Below are positions 18,006-25,598 of a stretch of 42,461 bases of DNA, piece after piece; within the stretch, counting starts at the first letter, position 1; each line of letters begins with the position of its first letter. The notes under the pieces are model-generated. The model made no database searches. It had not been told where the DNA came from and saw only the letters and a list, made by a program, of their open reading frames with translations. The stretch is from an uncultured Owenweeksia sp. (lineage in GTDB: Bacteria > Bacteroidota > Bacteroidia > Flavobacteriales > Schleiferiaceae). Made by a program: the position numbers and the translations under genes. The stretch spans positions 1-42,461 of the forward strand of contig CAKZRR010000019.1 in assembly GCA_937146805.1 (NCBI GenBank), read 5' to 3'.

Positions 18006-18464
18006 TTACTTTTTAAGCGGAATAGCCTCTTGCAAGATATAATTAAAGTTCTCTAAATCAGAGTCATTTAGTTTTAAGATTCCCGTAAAATTTACTAAGT
18101 CATCGGTTTTCCATTTTTTAGGAGGATTTTTAAACTCAAGGGTCATTACACTTTCTGGCCCCGCATTGCCGCAAAAAAAGCAGGAGCTAAAAGGGTAGGC
18201 GGATAACGCATATAGGTTGTCCTCCACATCAATAGGAATAATGTAACCTTTAATGATAATAGGTTGGTTGTTTAGGGCTTTTACGCTTTCTGAAAAATTG
18301 GGAAACAGAAACCAGCCTTCATAATCGGGGTAATATTTATCCTCAAAATCAACTTTAGAAAGGTCTTCCCAAGTTACTAGTTTGGCCGTGCCGCTTTGCG
18401 CTACTGCGGATAGTTGCAACGAGGTAAGTATAATTACTAGGTATTTGCACCAATGTTTAACCAT
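18006..18464 (-). CDS. Secreted DUF3299-like protein, second of a tandem pair
   Basis: About 152 residues from the ATG at 18464 (MVKHWCKYLVIILTSLQL); an ATG at 18476 is also possible. The signal peptide ends near AVAQ. The mature protein holds TWEDLSKVDFE, a GYIIPIDVE strand pair, and the hallmark CFFCGNAGPESVMTLEF with a CxxC, then FTGILKLND. This matches the DUF3299 type, usually encoded beside MacB/LolCDE-like ABC transporters. The CxxC could bind metal or form a disulfide. It is clearly paralogous to the gene just upstream and overlaps it by 8 bp. Confidence 0.82.
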   Translation of the reverse strand: MVKHWCKYLVIILTSLQLSAVAQSGTAKLVTWEDLSKVDFEDKYYPDYEGWFLFPNFSESVKALNNQPIIIKGYIIPIDVEDNLYALSAYPFSSCFFCGNAGPESVMTLEFKNPPKKWKTDDLVNFTGILKLNDSDLENFNYILQEAIPLKK

Positions 18465-18888
18465 GAATTTCAGCATTTTGTAAGATGTAAAATATGCCTC
18501 CGCCATCTCGTCTTAGTATTAGTTTACCTTTTATCATTAAAAAGGCATCAGTAGCAAAGCGACCCGGAGGTTTGGTAAATCGTAATTCTATAACGGTTTC
18601 GGGGCCTGCATTTCCACAAAAAAAGCAAGCCGAAAAGGGATTTTTGGACAGGGCATAGGTCTGTGCCTCCAAATCAATAGGAATGAGATAACCGCTAATA
18701 GCAACTTCTACTTGCTCAAAATCATTTTCTAGATTGGACGGAAATTTAGGGGTGTACTGAAGATTTCCGTATTCGTCTAAATCGGTTTGATAGGTGGTTA
18801 GGGCCAATAATTCCCACACTAGTGGCTTTTGCGCCAAAGCTGCACTGCTAAAAAATATACAAGTTAATAAGGCGAGTATTTTAGCCAT
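18457..18888 (-). CDS. Secreted DUF3299-like protein, first of a tandem pair
   Basis: About 143 residues from the ATG at 18888 (MAKILALLTCIFFSSAALAQ), a clean signal peptide. An earlier start would add a non-conserved extension reaching back into the permease gene. Core blocks are SGYLIPIDLEAQTYALSKNPFS, CFFCGNAGPETVIELRF and IKGKLILRRDG, colinear with the downstream paralogue. It overlaps the permease gene by 8 bp (the permease stop lies inside ATGGCTAA). It probably works in the periplasm as a partner of the adjacent ABC transporter. Confidence 0.83.
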   Translation of the reverse strand: MAKILALLTCIFFSSAALAQKPLVWELLALTTYQTDLDEYGNLQYTPKFPSNLENDFEQVEVAISGYLIPIDLEAQTYALSKNPFSACFFCGNAGPETVIELRFTKPPGRFATDAFLMIKGKLILRRDGGGIFYILQNAEIHG

Positions 18889-20062
18889 GAGACAGCGTTT
18901 TTGAAATATTAATTTTGGATGCTTGCCAAGCTGGAACAAAGGCTGCTAAGGCTCCTAATAAAATAGATAGAGGAAAAAGCAAGGCATCTAAAGAATTGAA
19001 ATAGGCTATTTGCAGTTGGTATTGAAAATTGCTTTGCGCCAAGCCGCTTAAGGCCAATAACCCCAATTTTCCTAAAATAATTCCGAGGACATAACCCATT
19101 AACGCTACCCAAACTCCTTCTAATAAAATGGTGAATAGGAGTTGACCCCTAGTGGCGCCCATAGTACGCATTAAAGCCAGTTCAAACTTACGATCCTTAA
19201 GCGATTGAAGTAATGAAAGAAAAACGCTGATACCCGAAATAATAACAATTAAAATTGCCAAAATGCGCAAGCTTTGCATTCCGCTGCCCATTAACGAAAA
19301 CAGTCTATTTACCTCTATGGCGGGCAGTGCGGCTTGCATGGAGGTGTTTTTATTCACCATCCGTGGCACCGTTAGGTTAGCCATAGGCGATTTGAAACTG
19401 AAAAAGGCGGCTGTAATTTCAGGCTCACTTTTGTTGGAATGACCTTCGGTAGCGTGTACGGCCCAAACGCTGTTTATATCGGTTAAAATGAGTTTATCTA
19501 CTACCGTTCCTGTGCTTTTTATAGTACCTACAACCTTGTAATGGAAATGGTCATGATGGTCGATAGATTGTGTTAATCCATGGCTCCCGCTAAAGGAATC
19601 GCCTATTTTTAAACCAGTATTTTGAGCAGCTTTAGCGCCAATAACTGCTTCACCGGTTTTTAAAAACCAGTTTCCATTTTCCAGTTCGGCTTCATAGTGT
19701 TTAGGGTAGTCAAGTGTGGTGCCCACCATACGGTATCCCTTATAATTGTCGCCATAGGCCAGGGGTATAGCTGTTTCTACTAAAGGGTTGCGTTTTAATT
19801 TTTCGTATTCGCTAAGCGGGATGTTTCCAGTGGGGTCATCAATATGATAAACGCTGCTCAAAATTAATTGGAGCGGGCTTCCTTTGGCGCCTACTACCAT
19901 GTCAATCCCCCCCACGTTGGTAGTAAATTGCTTTTCGAATTGCTTTGAGAAATTAACCAACAAAACAATAATGCCAATGCCAAATGCTAGCAAAAGCACA
20001 CTTAAAATACTGCTGAGCGGTTTATAGCCGATGTTTTTAATGCTAATTTTTGCCAGTTTCAT
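18881..20062 (-). CDS. FtsX/MacB-type ABC transporter permease with His-rich periplasmic loop
   Basis: A 393-residue four-helix permease. TM1 is at about 17-38. A large extracytoplasmic MacB-PCD domain (about 40-265) follows, then three C-terminal helices (about 268-290, 310-340 and 355-380). LMRTMGATRGQLLF is the coupling-helix region typical of FtsX-like permeases. The periplasmic domain contains a histidine cluster, GSHGLTQSIDHHDHFHY (His161, 169, 170, 172, 174), which suggests metal binding. It overlaps the ATPase gene by 4 bp and the first DUF3299 gene by 8 bp. Confidence 0.9.
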   Translation of the reverse strand: MKLAKISIKNIGYKPLSSILSVLLLAFGIGIIVLLVNFSKQFEKQFTTNVGGIDMVVGAKGSPLQLILSSVYHIDDPTGNIPLSEYEKLKRNPLVETAIPLAYGDNYKGYRMVGTTLDYPKHYEAELENGNWFLKTGEAVIGAKAAQNTGLKIGDSFSGSHGLTQSIDHHDHFHYKVVGTIKSTGTVVDKLILTDINSVWAVHATEGHSNKSEPEITAAFFSFKSPMANLTVPRMVNKNTSMQAALPAIEVNRLFSLMGSGMQSLRILAILIVIISGISVFLSLLQSLKDRKFELALMRTMGATRGQLLFTILLEGVWVALMGYVLGIILGKLGLLALSGLAQSNFQYQLQIAYFNSLDALLFPLSILLGALAAFVPAWQASKINISKTLSHG

Positions 20063-20688
20063 AAAGTTAGTTTTTTAGAGAAACTAGTCTGAAGTCTTTT
20101 GTCGTGGGTAACCACAATAAGGTTGGCACCTACTTTTTGAGCGGTATCGCAAAGGAGCTGGCAAACGGCAGCAGCATTTTTATCATCTAAGGCACTAGTA
20201 GGTTCATCTGCCAAAATAAGCGCAGGTTTATTAATAATAGCACGTGCTATAGAAACACGTTGTTGCTCACCTACACTTAGCTCGTAGGTTTTTTTAGAGG
20301 CGCTAAAGCCCATGTTTAGCTCATTTAATATTTCAAGTGCAAAATCAGGGATGCATGGTTTACCACCCAATTTTTGGGCCAATAATAAATTATCCATAAC
20401 GCTAAGCGATTTCACAAAATGCGCCTGCTGAAACACCAAACCAATATTTTGTCCTCTAAATTTATCGAGCGCTCTTTTTTTAAGTGATTTTAAAGCCGTT
20501 TTATTAATATGGATGTCGCCACCTTGTAAGGGTAATATCCCTGCCAATAGGTGCAATAGAGTGGTTTTACCTCTTCCAGATTCGCCTAATAAAAGTAGTT
20601 GCTCCTTGTCTTTCAATTCAAAATTGGGAAAGGCAATAGGCACATTTGATAAATACTGATGTGTAAGTTGATTACAAACTACCGACAT
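20059..20688 (-). CDS. ABC transporter ATP-binding protein (LolD/MacB-type)
   Basis: A 209-residue ATPase. Walker A is GESGRGKTT (35-43), slightly atypical with Arg for Ser. QQAHFVKSLSVMDNLLLAQ is the Q-loop region, LSVGEQQRVSIARA the signature, LILADEPTSALD the Walker B, and VVTHD the switch. The short length fits the LolD/FtsE class that powers mechanotransmission rather than bulk import. It is first in the operon ATPase-permease-DUF3299-DUF3299, with a palindromic promoter region just upstream. Confidence 0.94.
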   Translation of the reverse strand: MSVVCNQLTHQYLSNVPIAFPNFELKDKEQLLLLGESGRGKTTLLHLLAGILPLQGGDIHINKTALKSLKKRALDKFRGQNIGLVFQQAHFVKSLSVMDNLLLAQKLGGKPCIPDFALEILNELNMGFSASKKTYELSVGEQQRVSIARAIINKPALILADEPTSALDDKNAAAVCQLLCDTAQKVGANLIVVTHDKRLQTSFSKKLTL

Positions 20689-20698
20689 TTGCAGGGTG

Positions 20699-20716
20699 TT
20701 AGATTTGCAAATCTAA
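20699..20716. promoter_or_regulatory. 18-bp perfect palindrome with -7 boxes on both strands
   Basis: TTAGATTTGCAAATCTAA is a perfect inverted repeat in the 52-bp gap between the divergent ABC ATPase (start 20688, -) and CoA-binding gene (start 20741, +). Each strand contains TAGATTTG, an exact TAnnTTTG box: 20700-20707 on + and 20708-20715 on -. The boxes end 33 nt and 19 nt before the respective ATGs. It may be a symmetric divergent promoter, a dimeric-regulator operator overlapping both promoters, or both. Confidence 0.55.
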
Positions 20717-20740
20717 ATTTAAAACGCATAAAAATCATCT

Positions 20741-21097
20741 ATGAAAACATTGGTTTTAGGAGCGAGTCCAAAATCAGAACGCTATTCGAATAAAGCTGTG
20801 CTGAGATTGCAACAACTAGGCCACGAAGTGGTAGCAGTAGGTTTACGAAAAAGTGACATAAATGGTATAGCAATTTTGGAAGGAATGCCTGAGGTAGAAG
20901 GGGTTGATACGGTGACGATGTATTTAGGAGCTAAAAATCAAAAGATGTACTATTCTTATATATTAAGCTTAAAACCGAAGCGCGTATTGTTTAACCCAGG
21001 AGCCGAAAACCCTGAGTTGGTAGCTATTTTAAAAGAGGCGGGTATTACTTACGAAAATGCTTGTACGCTGGTATTGTTGGCTACGAATCAATATTAA
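20741..21097 (+). CDS. CoA-binding domain protein (YccU-like)
   Basis: A 118-residue single-domain Rossmann protein. It starts TLVLGASPKSERYSNKAV, the nucleotide loop of the CoA-binding (succinyl-CoA ligase-like) family, and continues with GHEVVAVGLRK, DTVTMYLGAKNQ, LKPKRVLFNPGAENPEL and YENACTLVLL. Such stand-alone proteins bind CoA or a related nucleotide in the cytoplasm; their physiological role is mostly unknown. It is monocistronic and converges on a lipoprotein gene with a 4-bp TTAA overlap. Confidence 0.9.
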   Translation: MKTLVLGASPKSERYSNKAVLRLQQLGHEVVAVGLRKSDINGIAILEGMPEVEGVDTVTMYLGAKNQKMYYSYILSLKPKRVLFNPGAENPELVAILKEAGITYENACTLVLLATNQY

Positions 21098-21573
21098 CGA
21101 TTAATCCTAATGGGATTTTTGAGATTGTTAAGATATAGATTCTTATCTGTAGCAATCCATTTGGTTAAATCAAAACAAGCATTCTCTTCTAGCAGCATCT
21201 CACATAATCCCGCTTCGGCCACGCGAAGAGTTAAAATTAAATCTTTAGTAGTTGTATCTGCCGGAGCTAAAAGTAATAACTCACCATTTTGGCAGCCGCT
21301 GTAGCCAAAGTTTACTTGTAATTGCTGCTGGTCATCCTTGAAATTAATACTTAAAATATGTGTTCTGGCTAAGGATGACAACACGAAATCATCTTCTGAA
21401 TATGTGGCCAAGCAAGGCATTTCCTTTACCAAATCATTTTCATCCATCACCATTTGCTCTGTGTCGGCTTTTTGGGCAGGAGTAGATCCACTTTGATTAG
21501 TGTTTGCAGTATTATTAGAGGTGCTTTTACAAGCGATTAATAATGTAAACGCTGCAATGGTGTAAAACTTCAT
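21094..21573 (-). CDS. Putative lipoprotein, function unknown
   Basis: A 159-residue predicted lipoprotein: MKFYTIAAFTLLIACKSTSNN has a lipobox with Cys15, followed by a Ser/Thr/Asn-rich linker (about 16-40). The folded part reads MPCLATYSEDDFVLSSL, VNFGYSGCQNGELLLLAPA and LCEMLLEENACFDLTKW, containing four Cys that could form disulfides. I do not recognise the family beyond that. It begins 4 bp after the protease gene stop and is probably the last gene of the receiver-protease-lipoprotein operon. Confidence 0.7.
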   Translation of the reverse strand: MKFYTIAAFTLLIACKSTSNNTANTNQSGSTPAQKADTEQMVMDENDLVKEMPCLATYSEDDFVLSSLARTHILSINFKDDQQQLQVNFGYSGCQNGELLLLAPADTTTKDLILTLRVAEAGLCEMLLEENACFDLTKWIATDKNLYLNNLKNPIRINR

Positions 21574-21577
21574 TTAC

Positions 21578-23158
21578 CTATGGATTGGTGATTAGTAATT
21601 TTCGCTCATGGCTGCCTTTTTTATTTTTAAGCTGCAAGGTATACATCGCATTGCGCCATTTTGATACATCAATTTCTAGTTTAACTCCCGGTACCGGGAC
21701 TAATTCTTTATGATACATAAGCTTGCCTTGTGTGTTAAAAATAGATACGGTTACTATTTCGGTTGACTTACCTAGCCCGTTTAGCATCAGCACACCAGTG
21801 CTAACAGGATTAGGCCCATACACAAAATCAAAATTTAGCGGAACAACAGTGTCTGTTTGGTAGGAGCCACCAAGTGCTAAAGTACCCGTTCCAGCAGGGT
21901 CTAACCAATTTTGAAGTTTTCTATTGCTAGTCGTGCCATTCTCATTCCAGTGGTATGATAGTTTACCAAAGTAATCCGCATATTGTGGGGCACTACAGCT
22001 GGCTCCGCCCCCCGTAAGCGTTCCTACTACTAAGCCTTGGGTATCAAATAATGGTGAGCCACTTGAGCCAAACTCCGTAACACCATGTCCGTTTGTGGTA
22101 GCGGTCCAATTAACGGCCCAGTGTGTACCTGGTATAGTGTTGTAGGTGTCGCTGGTAGCTGGGCTGCCATATGTTGATATTTTTTTAATGTCCCCTTCCG
22201 GGTGATGTAATACTACTCCTTTTTGGGGTGCTTGGTTGGCACGAATCCATCCGGCATAATAAGGATGGAAACTGGCCGGTACGGGGTTCATTAATTTAAG
22301 AAGTAAAAAGTCGCTGCCATCATTCCCTCCGCCATCATCACTTCGGGCAATTATTGTTGCTCCTGTAATTCTGTTACTATCTAAAAAACCTTCAGTCGCA
22401 GGGTTACTGCAATCGGGGCTTTCGTAATTAAAGTAGAACACCCATTCTTCTAGATCTTGGGAGCTTACAATGTTATTGCCTTTTAGTCCACAATGCTCGG
22501 CCGTTAATAAATAAGGCTCAAAAGTATAGCCCGTATTGTTAAGAAGAGTACCGGTGCACCAGGAGTAATTAGGTCCTTGTTTAATCAGAATTCGTGCTAA
22601 GGCATTTTTTACATCTTGGTAATTAGCCCCTTCACTGCAATTAACATTTACCTCACAGGGTTTAGAATCTCCAAAATCGGCTGCTTTCTTTTTAACCGGG
22701 TTAAGCTTTTCTAAGCTATAATGAGAAATGGAAACATTAGGAGCGTTTTTCCCCTTGTATGAAAGAATTACCGAATGGTGATAAACTCTACTATTCCATT
22801 TTTTTTGCATTAATCTATCAAAGGTGAGGTATTCGCGTTTCGCCTTGTTTTCATCTAAAACAAAAAGTGTATCACCAAATGGTATATCGGCTTCTAAAAA
22901 AACTCGAATCCCAAACTGAGGAGCAGAGAGTGTCCATTGGTAGCCTGTTTCGGATGGGAACTCGCTTAATTTTTTTTGCAAATTATAAGCCCTCGCATGA
23001 AAATGAAGGGGAGATGCTTCGGAGGCTTCGTTAATTTCTTTAGTAAAGTTTTGGAGGGTTTCGGTAACCTTGTAAAGATGTGTTTGAAAAGGGGGCTGTT
23101 GCCCCCAAAGGGCAATGGTAAAACATAGGAATAGGTAGGTTAACAGGCTTTTTTTCAT
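21578..23158 (-). CDS. T9SS-exported trypsin-like serine protease (lysyl endopeptidase type)
   Basis: A 526-residue exoprotein. The signal peptide (1-20) ends ALWGQQ and a propeptide follows to about 165. The protease domain has an S1-type triad: His222 in LLTAEHC, Asp283 in DGSDFLLLKL and Ser366 in GSSGSPLFD. The GSSGSP form and paired cysteines resemble lysyl endopeptidases (S1E). The last 75-80 residues (from YGPNPVSTGVLMLNGLG to ERKLLITNP) are a type A T9SS sorting domain, so the enzyme should cross the outer membrane and be anchored or released. Its start overlaps the receiver gene stop by 4 bp. Whether specificity is for Lys would need the S1 pocket checked. Confidence 0.92.
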   Translation of the reverse strand: MKKSLLTYLFLCFTIALWGQQPPFQTHLYKVTETLQNFTKEINEASEASPLHFHARAYNLQKKLSEFPSETGYQWTLSAPQFGIRVFLEADIPFGDTLFVLDENKAKREYLTFDRLMQKKWNSRVYHHSVILSYKGKNAPNVSISHYSLEKLNPVKKKAADFGDSKPCEVNVNCSEGANYQDVKNALARILIKQGPNYSWCTGTLLNNTGYTFEPYLLTAEHCGLKGNNIVSSQDLEEWVFYFNYESPDCSNPATEGFLDSNRITGATIIARSDDGGGNDGSDFLLLKLMNPVPASFHPYYAGWIRANQAPQKGVVLHHPEGDIKKISTYGSPATSDTYNTIPGTHWAVNWTATTNGHGVTEFGSSGSPLFDTQGLVVGTLTGGGASCSAPQYADYFGKLSYHWNENGTTSNRKLQNWLDPAGTGTLALGGSYQTDTVVPLNFDFVYGPNPVSTGVLMLNGLGKSTEIVTVSIFNTQGKLMYHKELVPVPGVKLEIDVSKWRNAMYTLQLKNKKGSHERKLLITNP

Positions 23159-23616
23159 GATAATAATCTTTGGCGCAGCAAAAATTCAAGCTGATCGTTT
23201 GCGCGCTCTAATTTATGAAGAAGTTCTTTGTTTTCCCTTCGTAAATTAAAAACCTCCGCAGCGCTCTCTATAGTGCTTTTCAATTCGTCCTCCTGCCAAG
23301 GTTTACTTAAGTAGCGATATACTTGTCCTTTATTAATAGAATCTACCACTGCATTAATATCCGAGTAACCCGTTAGTAGTATGCGCATAGGGTTGGGATT
23401 GTGTTTTCTGATTTCTACTAAAAGTTCAATGCCTGTCATTCCAGGCATGCGCTGATCGGTAATAATTACTTCAAAATCTTCTTTTTTAAATAATTCCAAA
23501 GCTTCGGATCCCGATTCTGCAATGCTAACATCAAATATTCTTCTGAAGGTGGCTTTGAAGGATTGTAGGTTGTTTACTTCATCGTCAACATAAAGCACCT
23601 TAATTTTTTGCTCCAT
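23155..23616 (-). CDS. Single receiver-domain response regulator with coiled-coil tail
   Basis: A 153-residue protein. The receiver domain (5-122) has acidic Asp11 and Asp12, phosphoacceptor Asp54 in IITDQRMPGMTG, the TGYSD switch and Lys in YLSKPW. A C-terminal helix (about 122-153, FNLRRENKELLHKLERAND) likely forms a coiled coil; there is no DNA-binding domain. The receiver is a close paralogue of the hybrid at 27.7 kb (VDDEVNNLQSFKATFRR versus LDDEENNLRSFKAAFRR). It is coupled to the protease gene by a 4-bp overlap and divergent from the ThiF operon. A near-match promoter, TTG then 16 nt then TATTTTG, lies upstream on the - strand. Confidence 0.9.
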   Translation of the reverse strand: MEQKIKVLYVDDEVNNLQSFKATFRRIFDVSIAESGSEALELFKKEDFEVIITDQRMPGMTGIELLVEIRKHNPNPMRILLTGYSDINAVVDSINKGQVYRYLSKPWQEDELKSTIESAAEVFNLRRENKELLHKLERANDQLEFLLRQRLLS

Positions 23617-23732
23617 TTTTATATTTAGATTAAATCTTCAGACAAAATAAGCGATATTTTTTAGACAATGTTTAATTTGGGCACTCTAACCTTTCAACAA
23701 CACAACAGGATAAAATTACACATTACTCTCTC

Positions 23733-24815
23733 ATGGAATTTCTTGCAAACTTAAGGCGCCCCGAAACCGGATGTTATAGCCCCATAATTTACCAGCCTAA
23801 TCAAACTGCTCAGTTGGAAAAAATGGTGCTGGAAAACCAACCCATTCTTCACGATGAGTTGGAGGGAATGGTAAAGGAGCTATTAAAAATCAGAAACCCT
23901 CAAAAAAAGTTGAGTGAGAGTGACCTGGCCGATATGTTTGTGGAGTGGTCAAAATCCAATGATTTAAGCCGGATAAGTAATTATGTGTACTATCCTTGGA
24001 CAAATAAATTAGTAAGGATGCTACGAGAGGATGAGTTTACCGAATTACGAACCTCTCGAAATAAATTTAAAATTACCAATGAGGAACAAAAAAACCTGGC
24101 CAATAAAAAGGTAGGTGTAATTGGTTTGTCCGTTGGACAATCGGTAGCCTTAACCATGGCCATTGAACGCAGTTTTGGAACTCTTAGGATTGCGGATTTC
24201 GATATTTTGGAGCTTTCCAATTTAAATCGAATTCGTAGTGGAGTAGCCAGTGTTGGATTAAAAAAAACAACCATGGTAGCGCGTGAAATAGCGGAGATTG
24301 ATCCCTATTTGAAATTAGAAATATTTGATGAAGGGATAACGCCTGAAAATTTAGATGAGTTTTTAACAGGAAATGGACCTTTGGATTTGTTGATTGAGGA
24401 ATGTGATTCCTTTCAAATTAAAGTCTTAGCAAGACTAAAAGCGCGAGAAAAAGGAATAGCTGTACTAATGGATACAAGCGATAGAGGAATGCTAGATGTT
24501 GAGCGGTTTGATGAGGACTCCACACGCCCACTTTTTCATGGAAAGCTTAGTATAGATAGTTTAGAAGCTTTTCAACAATTGAATGGGGATGAAATTAAAT
24601 CTCTTCTATTTTCGGTTGTAGATTTCCCTTTAACTTCGGAAAGACTAAAATTATCATATGGAGAGATTGGGAAAACCATTACTACTTGGCCTCAATTGTC
24701 GTCAGCGGTAACTTTAGGGGGCGGTGCCACCGCCCATTTGGCACGTAAAATATTACTAGGCCAAAAGGTTCCTTCGGGGAGATTTTATTGCGATATTGAT
24801 CAAATTGTAAATTAA
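23733..24815 (+). CDS. ThiF/E1-like adenylyltransferase family protein
   Basis: A 360-residue protein with a helical N-terminal part (1-120) and a ThiF/MoeB/E1 Rossmann domain (about 120-355). The nucleotide loop is KVGVIGLSVGQSVALT (126-141). LRIADFDILELSNLNR (151-166) carries the Asp, Asn and Arg that contact ATP in E1 enzymes. DLLIEECDSFQIK follows, then a conserved-looking DTSDRGMLDVERFDED. The CxxC zinc site of MoeB/ThiF is missing and no thioester Cys is obvious, so it may adenylate a carboxylate without sulfur or ubiquitin-like transfer. It resembles the N-terminal half of Rv1355c-like proteins. First gene of a five-gene + operon. Confidence 0.85.
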   Translation: MEFLANLRRPETGCYSPIIYQPNQTAQLEKMVLENQPILHDELEGMVKELLKIRNPQKKLSESDLADMFVEWSKSNDLSRISNYVYYPWTNKLVRMLREDEFTELRTSRNKFKITNEEQKNLANKKVGVIGLSVGQSVALTMAIERSFGTLRIADFDILELSNLNRIRSGVASVGLKKTTMVAREIAEIDPYLKLEIFDEGITPENLDEFLTGNGPLDLLIEECDSFQIKVLARLKAREKGIAVLMDTSDRGMLDVERFDEDSTRPLFHGKLSIDSLEAFQQLNGDEIKSLLFSVVDFPLTSERLKLSYGEIGKTITTWPQLSSAVTLGGGATAHLARKILLGQKVPSGRFYCDIDQIVN

Positions 24816-24821
24816 AGAACG

Positions 24822-25598
24822 GTGAAAGAGGGAGTTGTAAAAATAAGAGCATTTCGAGCAATGGATGACGTACGATCCAGCGAAAAGTTTGTAGAAGGTC
24901 ATCAAAAGGTACTAGCCGCCCATGGAGTTAAAAAAGTTACTTCTTTAAATTTGGAATGGATTAGTAATCCCGCTGTTTTTGTTATTAATGTGGAATCGGC
25001 AGATGGCAAGAAGGTTTATGGTGGAGCTAGAGTACAAGCAGCTGGAGGTACAAGTAGATTGCCAATCGAGGAGGCTACGGGGTACATGGATAATAAAGTA
25101 TATGATGAAGTAGAGAAACAATCTATTCACGGCACTGGGGAATTATGCGGTTTGTGGAATTCAGTGGAAGTAGCTGGGCTTGGAATAGGAAGTTTTTTTG
25201 CCACTCGAGCAGGCGTAACACTTTGTAGTCAAATTGGTATAGATTCTTTGTTTGCGCTATGTGCACCGTACACAGTTAGATGGGCGGAGCGAGTAGGTTG
25301 CAAAGTGTTAAGTCATTTAGGAAATGATGGTACGTTTTACTATCCTAAGCTAGACCTACTAGCCACGGCAACGCTTTTGCATGATACAACTACCATGGTT
25401 AATGCAAGACCTGTTGAGCGACAAAAAGTTTTTAATTTACGTAACAATCCAAAGCAAATTTTAGCGGAGAACCCACCGGGAAAAAGATTTGAAGTTGAAA
25501 TAGATTACGATTTGTTTTTACCTACCGCCAATCCGAAAGAGTTTAAGTCACCGATTATGCCCGCGATAAAAAATGCAGAGAATTTCCCTTCCATATAA
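24822..25598 (+). CDS. GNAT/acyltransferase-like protein, possible acyl-signal synthase
   Basis: 258 residues from a GTG at 24822, 6 bp after the thiF stop; the first ATG would cut into the N-terminal strand (VVKIRAFRAMDD). The core resembles a GNAT or autoinducer-synthase/N-acyl amino acid synthase fold: GGARVQAAGGTSRLPIEEATGYMD, then GTGELCGLWNSVEVAGLGIGSFFATRAG, whose VAGLGIG (117-123) matches the acyl-CoA pyrophosphate loop, then LFALCAPYTVRWAERVGCKVL. The C-terminal about 70 residues, with no assigned domain, follow a run of Thr residues (LLHDTTTMVN). The assignment rests on pattern only. It overlaps the sensor kinase gene by 26 bp. Confidence 0.65.
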   Translation: MKEGVVKIRAFRAMDDVRSSEKFVEGHQKVLAAHGVKKVTSLNLEWISNPAVFVINVESADGKKVYGGARVQAAGGTSRLPIEEATGYMDNKVYDEVEKQSIHGTGELCGLWNSVEVAGLGIGSFFATRAGVTLCSQIGIDSLFALCAPYTVRWAERVGCKVLSHLGNDGTFYYPKLDLLATATLLHDTTTMVNARPVERQKVFNLRNNPKQILAENPPGKRFEVEIDYDLFLPTANPKEFKSPIMPAIKNAENFPSI

